A stretch of 64,000 bases of DNA, taken from the NCBI GenBank assembly GCA_964017235.1, contig OZ024928.1, positions 4,526,001 through 4,590,000 on the forward strand, given 5' to 3'. The position numbers were made by a program, and so were the translations under genes. Below the pieces are notes generated by a model that did not search any database, was not told the origin of the DNA, and worked only from the letters and a program-made list of their open reading frames with translations. The DNA comes from Sabellastarte sp. h YS-2021. Taxonomy: Eukaryota; Annelida; Polychaeta; Sabellida; Sabellidae. This document shows, one piece after another, positions 10,569 to 20,883 of the stretch (position 1 is its first letter; each line of letters opens with the position of its first letter).

Positions 10569-11757
10569 ATGACACTTAAAGTAAAACATAAAGTAAAACT
10601 AAATTCATTCAATTGCCGGGGTTCACGTAACAGGAAAAAAGACTTTTCAGTGGCTTAAGCGTAGTCATTCTGGCATAACGGCATTACAAGAGACTCACAC
10701 GACACTTTCAGATGAGCAGATTTGGCAGAAGGAGTGGAATGGTAAAATATATTATTCACATGGCTGGTCAAAGAGTAGTGGGATAACAATCTTAATCCCT
10801 GATAAGACACTCTCCGATATAGAAATCACCAACATAAAAACTGCTCAAAATGGCAGGTTGATTGTCTTAGAGTGTCAGATTTGTATGAATCCATTTGTCC
10901 TTGTTTGTGTACACTTTCCCACTAAAGATAAACAAACACAACAAATGGATTTCCTCAGCTACTTCAAAAACATGGTAAATGACTGTCGGTAAAAATTTAC
11001 TCATTTGTGGGGACTTCAATATATGTTTAAATTTAAAATTTGATAAAAAGGGAGGAAATCGAGAAATTGAATCGCGTTGTGCGAAAGATTTAAAATCTTT
11101 TATTGAAGAAATAGATATTATCGATATATGGAGATTAAGGCATCCAGACCTGCTCCAATTCAGCAGAAGAGAGAATTCAAAAACAGGATTTGTACAATCT
11201 AGAATTGACTTTTGACTTGTTTCTACTGCCCTGGAATATCAAATCGAATTAACTACAATAAAACTGGAAATAATTCTGATCATAGTATTATTTCTATCAA
11301 TTTAGAGTGACTGGACACTTGTAAAAGGGGCAAAGGCTTTTGGAAATTCAACAATAACTTATTAACTGATCATACTTTTATTGATATTATTAAAAAGATT
11401 ATCAGTGAAATTAAAAATAATGATGTGATGGAGAATAAGTCACAGCTTTGGGATTTTGTTAAATACAGAATAAGAAGTGAAACTATAGCTTATTACATTC
11501 AAAACTCAAAGATAAATAGACTAAAAGAAGAAAGACTCATAGAGACATTGGAAAACTTGGAAGCATCGCTGGCCACAGATTGTAGCCAATTACATGCATA
11601 CTACAAGGCCAAACCAGAATGAGAAGATTTGCAAAAGTTAAAACTAAAGGGCTCAATTTTACGGTCAAAAGCGCAATGGGTTGAAGATGGGGAACAAAAT
11701 AACAAATTTTTCCTAAGTCTTGAGAAAACAAATTAAAATATGAAGCACATTAAAAAG
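10569..11757 (+). pseudogene. L1/Tx1-like LINE ORF2 endonuclease and linker, degraded
   Basis: Starting at ATG 10569 the frame gives LNSFNCRGS, then ITALQETHT after two stops, VCVHFPTKD, and LLICGDFNICLNLKFDKKGG at about 10995-11055. These match the apurinic/apyrimidinic endonuclease domain order of LINE ORF2 (Asn, Glu and GDFN positions). Downstream, 11425-11622 and beyond carry linker sequence such as IRSETIAYYIQNSKINRLKE and VEDGEQNNKFF, which precede RT in this clade. Multiple stops and shifts make it dead. The RT part is absent because the sequence switches to a SINE. Confidence 0.75.
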
Positions 11758-11760
11758 TAA

Positions 11761-11981
11761 CACTCTCGCCTCGTACCTCTGATGCTGGAGTTTGGTTAAT
11801 GGCTCTACCTCAAGTGGGAAAGCTGGTAGTTGCTTGCTTTTGGTCGACAGTTTACAGTACAGAACCTTGACCAACTGTATGTAATGGTTGGGGAATAAGA
11901 AGTGAAGTGCCCTACCAAGCACCCATTGTGATATGACCTGTACAGTGTTGAAAGCGGACGTAAAACCCCAAATAAATAAAT
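11761..11981 (+). mobile_element. SINE family 1, headless 3' portion (part of chimera)
   Basis: The body and tail match the SINE at 5349: CACTCTCGCCTC, GTGGGAAAGCTGGTAGTTGC, GTTTACAGTACAGAACC, GATATGACCTGTACAGTG and GACGTAAAACCCCAAATAAA. The A-box half of the tRNA head is missing, and the sequence starts exactly where the LINE part stops. Confidence 0.85.
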
Positions 11982-11992
11982 AAATCTTTTTG

Positions 11993-13235
11993 GAATTGGA
12001 CTATCCCTCATTGGACATCAGCGCCTTAGAGGATGTTCACATCAATTTCGGCACTTTATAACTGTTTCTTACTTACTTGTACAGTTGGATGGATAGATTA
12101 CGCTATATATATGAGTATAAATACAAATACAAAAAATAAATCGAGATACCTAAGCTGATTTATTGGTCTAGTAAGTTGACAAATAAAGATATCTTTCTCA
12201 ATTTATCAAGTAAGTAAGTCATGGTTAAAATCAAGGTTAAAAATTTTCCTGTTGGCACTCTGATAACTGTTAATTGGTACTCTTCCGTACTGCTTACTGC
12301 TTGGTAATATTTTTAAATAAGTTAAATTTTTCTAAAGCAAAGAACAGTTATTATCTCTGTGCCTGATTGTTTTATCCATGTATGTAGTCTAAAAATAGTA
12401 TAAGAAATGCCATATATATACATATATATATCATTTATAAAGAAATATATAATTTATTTATATATCATTTATGAAGAAATTCCAATTATACAGCAAATCA
12501 AAATCGCAATGCTAAGTTGTTTTCAAACTATTCAACTTTTTAATGAAGTTTGAAGAAAAAGCAGAAATCCAGCTGAATATGTATAACTTCACCCCTTTGC
12601 TGTTTTAGTTACCTAGTGGGTCTAGACAATTAGACGGAGCATGCAATTGAGTAAGTGTACACAGTTATCATTGGGTGACCCTGCTGGTAATTAGTTTCAG
12701 TCACTGACCCAGATGTGTGTTCAGCAAAGAGTTCTGATAAATAAATTTATGAAGCACATGACACCAATGGTCTATTTTGTTCTCCGAGTGCACACATGTT
12801 CTAACAAATAAGCTTAGGCTGATAAAAATGCATAAAAATTGATAGTATTATAATTTAGACATATACTATTGTTGTACATTTAAGATGTTTTAGCATTCGC
12901 CATGGGAGAACATGTTTTTTTTTTGTTTTTGATACTGATTGGTAACCCCTGACATATATTTATAGTTCATTTCCATCACCTATATATACAAAAGTGTGTA
13001 AAAAGCAACAGGGGTTTCAAACACCTTGATCAAAATACCATTGAATTATGATGGCAATGGTGTCTGCCATATAGCTTACAGTGGGATGTAAAACAGAAAT
13101 TGCAAAATCTGAATTTGTAACACTCCAGCCAATTTAGGCATTGTTATTATTACATCATCTCTGTGCCTGATTGTTTTATCCATGCATGCAGTCTAAAAAT
13201 AAGATAAGAAAAGCCATATATATATACATAGAAAT
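11993..13235. other. Noncoding stretch bounded by an 80-bp direct repeat
   Basis: A block TCTGTGCCTGATTGTTTTAT...GTCTAAAAATA..ATAAGAAA.GCCATATATATA occurs near 12355-12425 and again near 13159-13228, about 800 bp apart in the same orientation. Between them are AT-rich sequence and TA microsatellites but no gene. Confidence 0.5.
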
Positions 13236-13340
13236 GGTAGAAAGTCCAATCTGGTAGAATTTGAAATTCTACCGGTAGAAACTCCAATTGGACTTTCTAC
13301 CAAGTTCAGCTTGGTAGAAAGTCCAAATGGAATTTCTACC
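13236..13340. repeat. Palindromic MITE-like repeat (GGTAGAAAGTCCAAT family), copy 2
   Basis: It contains GGTAGAAAGTCCAATCTGG, ACCGGTAGAAACTCC and AATTGGACTTTCTACC in inverted arrangement, like the copy at 6012-6180. It lies directly against the 3' end of the LINE fragment that follows. Confidence 0.65.
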
Positions 13341-13344
13341 GTTT

Positions 13345-14594
13345 CGTTAACCCATCCTGGGATGTACTTCGCCTTGGTATGTTTGGTATGTGGTGGTGCA
13401 TGTTTGTTGATAAGGGTAGACAAGGTAGTGTGATATTATTCATAGAGAGTGTTGGTTTCCTTGGATGGATTATTAAGTAGTTCAGAAACAAGGAGATCTG
13501 TTTTCAATTTCTCTTCATCAATTTTATGGTATTTATGAAATGTAACAGTAGCATTAGTTTGGGATATGGGGGTTGAGAGATTTAGGGTAAAACTAATTGA
13601 AAAATGGTCGGAAAAGGCAGCAGTGGTATGGATATTGGAAATATTGGACATTGTTGGATTTGGTTAAAACCAAGTCAAGTATATGTCCATGAATGTGAGT
13701 TGGGAAGTTAACTTTCTGAATTAAACCAAATGAATCAATCAATGAATGAAAGGTTTTTGAATTTGAACATGCTGTTTTAAGGTAAAAATTGAAGTCGCCG
13801 ATGATCACCAGATTTTCTGTGGTATGATGAATATCCTCCAGAAGTGACTGAAACTGTTCAATAAAGGATGTGGTACTGGAAGACGGTGGTCTATATATAT
13901 TCAGAGAGTAAAAGGATTCTTTTAAATTTGTGAAGGAATATCTTGAGGAGGAAATTTTCAAAGGTGGTGCAGGTCTTTGTTAAAACAATGGAAGGATCCA
14001 ATCCATCTTTGACAAAAAAACCCCAATCTTCCACCGCGACGGACCTCTTGTGGCTGTTGATAGAGAATGTAGCCTGGTGGGGTGATCTCAGACAGATTTG
14101 CACTTGTGATGTCAGGTCTAACCAAAGTCTCGGACATGGAAAAGAGATCAGTGTCATTATCAGAAATAAATTTTGCAGGCAGGATATTTGTTGTGTATTG
14201 ATCTGATATTTGCGTAGGTGACCTTTGGACACCTCAGTGGTCCTGGGTTTGGGTTCATGTCACCAGCAAGCAGGAATAGGATGAAAAGACGGAAAGGTGG
14301 TAGGGCTGGTGGAATTGACATTGAGGATTTGATGATAAAATGTAGGTAAAAAGTAGTGATGGGGGGTTTGAAGGGGCAGAAACTGACATCAGGACACTGA
14401 ATGCTTGAGTTACTGTGGTGCTGATATGCAGCAATGACTGGTTGGATTGCCAGTAAAAAAAATATAGGAATATCATATTTTGAGATCTTGGTGGGGTTAA
14501 AAGTTAGAAACTGGGCATAAAATTTGCCGATTAGAGTGGTTAATGAGTGTGAATTGTGAGAGTGGTGGTCCTCGATAACGGGGAATGTGAGCAA
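13345..14594 (-). pseudogene. CR1-type LINE 5' half: 2A-like leader and endonuclease, degraded
   Basis: On the minus strand, 14594-14160 encodes a hydrophobic leader ending LLAGDMNPNPGPLRCPKV, a 2A-like motif (NPGP) as found in CR1-type LINEs, then YANIRSIHNKYP, the start of the endonuclease. 13961-13593 carries LNIYRPPSSS, NLVIIGDFNFYL and FPTHIHGHILDLVLT. 13651-13193 carries the DHFSISFTL region and the linker (LINKHAPPHTKHTK). Several frame shifts separate these pieces. The RT half is missing and the sequence stops at the palindromic repeat. It was not made from the same copy as the LINE at 16250-18440, whose endonuclease-RT junction it overlaps in content. Confidence 0.8.
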
Positions 14595-14599
14595 TAAAA

Positions 14600-15675
14600 A
14601 GGAATCAAATGATAAAATGGGCAGTTTGCATATGTAATTATCAAATAATTATTTTATTTATTCTTTCAACAATAGCAACAATAGTAGAGTGAGTATAATG
14701 AATTTTTGGATTAATGGCAACTAATTTTCAAAAACGGTACTTCCCTAACGGAGACACGCCACATGTGCTTCTTGACACATATTTTAATATTTTCGAAAAT
14801 TTTTCTTGGGAAATATTCCTAAATTGCCAGGACCCGTGCCTTTCGCTCTCAAATAACATCTGATGAAAGCCTGACGATGAAGAAGTAACCATTTTCTCTA
14901 GTGTAATCTTCTACAACCCTGTAACTGGGCATTTTACTGAATCTAAAAACAAGGAAGTTTCTAGATAGACATCTTTGCCCCAGGTTAGTAGGTCCTGTCC
15001 TGTCTTGGCAGGTGGAAAGCCAAGGGAGGTTTCCAATAGACTTTTTGGTTTCCCACCCTTGGTCCCTACCAAGCCAGGGAGAGCCAGTCTGTATTAGAGC
15101 GATACCGTAAGTCTTACATACACTGACCCAGGAGCTGTTAGCTGTTGGTCCCACCATGGTCAGAAATCTAGTACCATTTCATCGGAAGATGACTGTGAAG
15201 GGAATAAGTTCAGAGGTAAGTCATATACATTGGGTCTGCTACATGCCATATATATTAATTGCTGCCACTATTACAGATCAATCTAAGACTATTGCTGTTA
15301 AATTTAAAAATTTAAAATCTATTTCTCTTAGTACACTATTTTTTATCTATTATTTTCATTACTTGTCATTTCATTGTGTCAACTTTTGGGTAAATACAAA
15401 ATAGCTTTTATACTTCCAAAAGCATTGATAAGCATTTCATGGAAAAATACGATCTGTTTGAAAATGTTTACGTAACTTTTCTTTTGCAATAAATTCTTAA
15501 AGGCAATTTAAAATGTCTCTGTCACAACTGGAGAAGGTATGTTTTTATAGCCCAGTGTCAGACGAACAGTGTATCTCTAATGCTGGAAATCCTTTTGACT
15601 GGTTCAGGTAAAATAGGCATTGTGAAAATTTGACTGCTAATGTAACTAGTCCAGGTTAGGTTGGTAACTGTACTG
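14600..15675. other. Stretch with one unassigned 102-codon ORF (14849-15157, minus)
   Basis: The minus ORF starts ATGG in a strong context at 15157 and ends at 14849. It has no domain I recognise (it contains MPSYRVVEDYTRENGYFF). On the plus strand, short open segments next to GTAAGT (about 15211) and GTAAAA (about 15608) resemble exon ends. Evidence is too thin to call a gene. Confidence 0.3.
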
Positions 15676-16041
15676 CACTGAAAACGTCTGACAAATATTA
15701 ATTTGTCATTTATTTGTCAAAATGGTGCCTAAAACGACAAACTTCCTAATTGACAAATTAAAACTTGTCATTTTCTTGTTTGACAAATTAACTGACAAAC
15801 TTATGACAAGAAAATAAGCCCGGCAGTCCAATTTATTAGTCATTTTAGGCATCTGTTATTGGTGACATTCCTGTAAAATTAATTTTAAGGGTACTAATTT
15901 TCTTGTCATAAGTTTTCTAATAATTTGACCTATAAGTTATCAACATTTGACTATCATTCAACAAGAAAATCTCATTTTATTTTGTCATTTAAGAAACTTG
16001 TCGTTTTAGGCACCATTTTGACAAATTAATAATTTTCAGTG
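15676..16041. mobile_element. CACTG-ended MITE, copy 1
   Basis: This 366-bp element starts CACTGAAAA and ends TTTTCAGTG. Subterminal inverted segments share TTTGTCAAAATGGTGCCTAA. A second copy about 85-90 percent similar lies at 17958-18307. Both copies are flanked by TG on each side, consistent with a 2-bp target duplication. CACTG ends suggest the CMC (CACTA) group, by inference. Confidence 0.8.
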
Positions 16042-16249
16042 TGCCAAGTAATGGAGATGATCATATCCTTGTCTTTTTACAGTAGAAATTACGACAAGGA
16101 ATTGTCAACCTAAGAGATTGCAACAGTGTCCCCTGTCTCTGAGGAAACCTGTAATGCACTGGTTCCCCAGTGGCGATGTTTGCTAGCAAATCTACGCAAA
16201 TAGCAAATTCATCATTGTTCTCTGTAAATTCCTCCTTGTTCTCCCTTTG
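16042..16249. other. Short spacer without a gene
   Basis: No ORF or repeat is recognised apart from the LINE 3' microsatellite tail that begins just to the right. Confidence 0.4.
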
Positions 16250-18440
16250 CCTTCTATTCTATTTTATTCTATTCTATACTTCGTTAGTGTTTAATCTTTG
16301 CCATGGCAGACTCTAAGGCGTGACACCAAGTCCAATTCAATAGTCATCATTCTAGAGACATAGCCAGGTTGACACCACAGAGACGCTGGGAAATTTAGAT
16401 ACAAAGGTGGTAAAGCTTTATCAAAGAGATAGGATTTTAGTTTTTTCCTGAAACAGGCAGGAGTTGTAGCAGAAAGTACATCCTCAGGAAAATCATTCCA
16501 GAGTGTGGGAGCATCAAAAGCAAAACTGTGACCAAAGTGTTTTTTTGATTTGTGTACAGATGGGTAGAATTGAGGAACCTTCAAGAACCTCTTATCAGGG
16601 CGGTTGTATCTTGTGCCATAAATTTCCACAACAAACAGACAGATGAGGGCTGAAATAGTTTGGGTGACCACTGTGAAGAAACTTATAAACCATATTGGCT
16701 GTTTTGAAAATACACCAAAATTCATCTGGCAACCAATGGAGTTTTTTCAGAATAGGACTAGCCCATGAGTATCTATTGCAATTTGTGACAATCTTCCCGA
16801 GTGTATTTTGAATACACTGCAGTTTGCGCATGTGGAAACTGGATAGGCTTCTGAAAAGAGAGTTGCAGTAGACAACTCGAGTGCTCACCAGGGCATTTGC
16901 CGCTAGGACAGCAGCATCATCTGCCAGGTACTGCCTGACCCGCCTGAGATCACGCATTTGAATGAAGCAAGTCTTACAAATATTGCGGACATGATCAGCA
17001 AAGGAAAAATTAGCATCAAGCTAGACACCCAGATTCTTTACAACAGCTGATGGATGCAAAAATTTACCAAATATCCTAACAGGGAGGTGAAAATCTGCTT
17101 TCTTTAGCTGAGTATGAGATCCAAATATGATGAACTCTGTTTTTGGGGGGTTTAGTTTAAGCATGCTTAACATCCATTCTTGAACAGCCTGAAGACAAGA
17201 ATTTAATTTATCAAAAGCAGAGGTGGCATTTTTTTGGACAAATGAATGAACAACTGAGTGTCGTCAGCATAAAAATGGAATTTAATATTGGAGTGCCTTT
17301 GAATAACCTTACTCAAAGGAGTGGTGTATAGAGAGAGAAGCAAGGCCGAGGACAGAGCCTTGAGGTACTCCAAACAACAGCTCATGCAATTCTGAGAGGG
17401 TTGACCCAATTTTAATTGCCTGGAATCGATGGTTGAGATATGAGGAGAACCACTTTAGGGCAGTGCTGCACACACCAAACCATGACTTAAGACATTTTAG
17501 AAGAGTATCATGGTCTATTTTATTGAAGGTGGCCGATAAATCAATTAGGAAAAGTGCCGTAGGCTCACCACGTGACAGCGAGGTATGGATCTCATTTTTA
17601 ATATGCAGTAGGGCAGTTTCAGTGGAGTGACTAGTTTTATACGCTGATTGGTGAGGATTGTCTAGATTGTTACTATTGATGTGTTGCATAAGCTGTTTAA
17701 CAACCACCTGCTCGACCAATTTTGTCATAAAACACAGTCCTGATACTGGATGATAATTCTTTAAGTCTTCTTTAGGAAGTGATGCTTTTTTAATAAGGGG
17801 GCGTAACAACAATATAATTTGTCTTCATCGAACAAAGACAAATTGTATTGTATAGTCTTCAATATGTCATTCTCAGAGACCTCACAGAAATGCGACAGCT
17901 TGGGGGAAAATCCCTGGCTGGTGCAACAGTTGTGGTAGATGCCAAGAATGTATCTTGCACTGAAAACCTCTGACAAATATTAATTTGTCACTTGTTTGTC
18001 AAAATGGTGCCTAAAACAACAAACTTCCTAAATGACAAATTTAAACTTGTCATTTTCTTGTTGAACAAATTAACTGACAAACTTATGACAAGAAAATAAC
18101 CCTGATAGTCCAATTAATCTGTTATTGGTGACATTATTATGAAATTAATTTTAAGTGCACTAATTTTATTGTCATTAGGTTTCAAGTAATATGACCTATA
18201 ATTTATCAACATTTGACCATCATTCAACAAGAAAATGGCATATAAATTTGTAATTAAGGAAACTTGTTGTTTTAGGCACCATTTTGACAAATTAAGGATT
18301 TTCAGTGTGGATTCTCTTGATTTGTTGAGTGAAAAAAGAGGCAAATTGATTAGCCAAGGATTTGTCAGACTGGTGAGGAGGAAGAGTTATCTCGCAATCC
18401 TTATTAAAGTCCACAGTGCATGAAAAAAAGTTTCTTTAAA
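16250..18440 (-). pseudogene. CR1-type LINE 3' half (linker, RT, C-terminal), degraded, with a MITE inside
   Basis: Reading on the minus strand, 18400-18310 encodes ITLPPHQSDKSLANQFASFF, close to the intact LINE at 24404. A MITE then interrupts at 17958-18307. RT follows at 17812-17309 (DLKNYHPVSGLCF, STETALLHIKNE, FLIDLSATFNKIDHDTLL, LLFGVPQGSVLG), then FHFYADDTQLFIHL at 17260 and C-terminal sequence to 16291 (VAANALVSTRV, DAPTLWNDFP). The 3' end at about 16250-16277 is a TAGAA-type microsatellite tail, as in the intact copy. Stops, shifts and a deletion before RT make it dead. Confidence 0.85.
17958..18307. mobile_element. CACTG-ended MITE, copy 2, inserted in LINE coding sequence
   Basis: This 350-bp element matches the copy at 15676. 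Removing it together with one TG copy rejoins the LINE reading frame exactly (Ile-Lys-Arg-Ile then Gln-Asp), which fixes both ends and the 2-bp duplication. Confidence 0.85.
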
Positions 18441-18601
18441 ACTTTGTGTGTGTATGCCAGAGAGTAAGACAATCCCAGTAAAGAAAACCAGACATCAATC
18501 AGATCATCCCCCACTGAGATACAGCCTCTCAAAGTGCCATATAGAATAACATCCCTGAAAACAGCTGTGGAGGTGTTGTGATGAAACAAAAGGTACACAG
18601 C

Positions 18602-19365
18602 AGTATATTTGCCATGGTTTTTGTTAAGGAATGTGTGCACAGAGCTGTATATAAGCCTATATGGTTGTGTCCTGTGGGATCTCTCAGATAAAAGTATAGA
18701 AACTTTTTACACCACCTGGAGAGTGGGAATAAGAAAACTACTTAATTTGCCTAGAATGACACATGGTAAATACTTACCTGAAATTGTCAATGATATACCA
18801 GTTGAATGTCAACTCCATAGGAGAGTTATAAAATTTGTTAATTCTTTATTCGATAGTGAGAACTCGGTCATTAAATGCTGTACTAAATTAGCACTAAATG
18901 GAAGTAGGTCTGTTGTTAGCAGAAATATTAACTATGTATTGAGCAAGTATCAATTAAGAAAAGATGAAATAGAACCAGTACCTATTGGTGTTTTTATGTC
19001 TAAAGTTAGAGATATTGTAATACAGAAACTAAATACTGATGATCAGATAAATATTGAAAACATAAAATGTCTAATAGATATGAGAGACAGTCTGCGTAAT
19101 GATTTTTGTGCAAGATCAGAGAGATTTTTCACTATTGGTGATCTGAATGTGTTACTAGAGTATTTTTGCGTGAAGTTATGATGATACTGCTTTTTTAGTT
19201 CATGTAAATAGATCAGTTTGAACATATATATAATATTCAACAGTTACTGTTCTTTTTTCTCCCTGTATTTTTTTTTTTTTTTTTTTTTTCTGTTTGTAAC
19301 TTACTTGTATACCTTGTGTATGAACAAATAAATAAATAAATAAATAAAAATAAATAAATAATTGA
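18602..19365 (+). mobile_element. 5'-truncated LINE with ORF2 C-terminus and AATA-repeat tail
   Basis: An open frame at 18609-19181 (about 190 codons) is the C-terminal region after RT: LYGCVLWDLSD, FYTTWRVGIRKLLNLPR and MTHGKYLPEI, the usual signature following LINE RT domains. Downstream are a T25 tract (about 19266-19290) and an AATA-repeat tail (19326-19365), typical of a LINE 3' end. The RT is gone. No clear target duplication was found. The clade differs from the CR1 copies nearby. Confidence 0.7.
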
Positions 19366-19426
19366 ATATACCGCTGATTTAACTGTATTTTGAAGTGATA
19401 TTTGTTTTGAATTTTAACTTTAACAG

Positions 19427-20559
19427 AAAAAGGATTATTTGGTTTACAAAGTTTCACTTTCAATGATGAGGAATGTGGGGATTCTGTGGGGATAAGTGAC
19501 TTATCTATTGAATTATAAGAGTCAGATGTTGATGAAAACCCAAATGCTTTGGGGCTACAACCATACAAGTTTGAGTTAGACATGTCTGCAGATGAAGATA
19601 ATAGTTCTGCAAGTATTGACATGACAGTACCCGAGGAGCCAGAACAGTGGAGATACAAGACTTATTTTGCATCTTGTTATGACACATTTTATTTGAAATC
19701 TTCAAGTATAATCTTTATTTAATTTTACACACAATTGATTCCACCAAAAAATATTTCGATCCTTTATATAATACACTGATCAGATGCATGACTACAAATT
19801 CATACTAAAAATCCAAAATTTCAGGTGTAAATGTAAACATTGCGAGCTGATGCCCACAGTTATTGAAAGTAGATGTCAGGAAATACACACTGTTATGGAT
19901 AAAATGTCAGAATGTGATCCAGATCTCCAGTGCATAACCCTACACCCTGGTATTGAACCTGTGTTTAAACATTTGGTCACTTAAGACTGCTTATATGCAA
20001 TATAGGCAGCAGTATGGACATATGCAAGAGGCTAACACACCTTTTTTGACCAACAGTGTTGTAAATTGTCAATGCCAATTGTCCACTAGAGGTAGTAATC
20101 AATAGTAATCACTTCATAATTTTTTTTAATATCTGATACATTGTATTATTGATTGTTGAACCTTGTTGAGGTAAGTTTTCAGTTCTGATAATAAGGAGTT
20201 TTGATAATCAAGAGTGTAAAAAGCTTCGATGATAGGACAAGAACTGGGTTAAGAAAATGCTTTAAAGTTCATATAAACCATTGAATTAGTTTTTTGTGAC
20301 AATATATTGACTCATTGGAAAGAAATGTATATGTACATTCATATCATAAATATAAATGGGTGTGAATTATGTACACAAAATAAAGTTAAGTTTGTTACAT
20401 TTCAGGAGATACAGGTACACTGCATATCATTAGTTTGTGAGATTTTGTTGGGTCTGGCTTGGAAAGAAAAACCGAGTTGTCCTACCATCTTGTGCAGTTA
20501 AAGAAATTAGACAAACCTTTCCTTCAGCAAATTTTACAGGGTTTCTCCCACCATTATGA
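19427..20559 (+). pseudogene. P2X7-ballast-like Cys-rich domain protein, broken, multi-exon
   Basis: Exon-like pieces in order: after TTTAACAG at 19426, an acidic segment with ESDVDENPNALGLQPYKFE. After AATTTCAG at 19824, CKCKHCELMPTVIESRCQEI, then LQCITLHPGIEPV and (one frame on) TAYMQYRQQYG. After TTTCAG at 20405, RYRYTAYH, FVRFCWVWLGKKNRVVLPSC and IRQTFPSANFTGF, ending TGA at 20557-20559. This matches the zinc-binding C-terminal domain shared with vertebrate P2X7 receptors, which also exists as stand-alone proteins. A TAA in the first piece, a frameshift in the second and a TAG in the third make it a pseudogene. It converges on the Kolobok-like transposase downstream. Confidence 0.75.
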
Positions 20560-20883
20560 AATAACAGAGTGGAATAACAAGAACACAATCGACAATTTAC
20601 AATAAACACTATTTTACAGTACTGTAAAACGTGAAATTCATCCTGAAAGAAATCTACAGAATTTGCAAATCCAAAGCACTTTTTTATTGGAATTTAATTT
20701 CACTGTTAGGTATAACCAATTAATATGATTTACGGCAACTAATAACCTCATTATTACTGCTACATTTCATTATTTTTACAGCATTTCTCATAAGATATGC
20801 AGTAAATTTACTAACTGAAGTATAGTGGCTTTTGAGTAACCTTGTCTTTTTTGTGTAACATTGTATAAAAATATGTATATTTA
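20560..20883. other. Spacer between two convergent pseudogenes
   Basis: This 320-bp AT-rich spacer lies between the 3' ends of the P2X7-ballast-like and transposase pseudogenes. No ORF or structured repeat is seen. Confidence 0.4.

Larger units (their letters stand above)
10559..11981 (+). mobile_element. Chimeric retroinsertion: LINE ORF2 5' part joined to a SINE 3' part
   Basis: A single pair of 11-bp direct repeats, AAATCTTTTTG at 10548-10558 and 11982-11992, bounds the whole composite. The left part (to 11760) is L1/Tx1-like ORF2 from its start codon into the endonuclease-RT linker. The right part (11761-11981) is a family-1 SINE lacking its tRNA head. A shared target duplication means one insertion event, best explained by reverse transcription starting on SINE RNA and switching template to LINE RNA. 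Confidence 0.75.

Noticed and set aside
15513-15608. Possible short coding exon: ATG, about 32 open codons, then GTAAAA
   Set aside because: The frame and donor fit, but the peptide matches nothing I know and no partner exons were found.
19200-19658. Minus-strand ORF with a lysine run
   Set aside because: It runs through the LINE T25/AATA tail and the P2X7-ballast-like exon antisense; compositional artefact.
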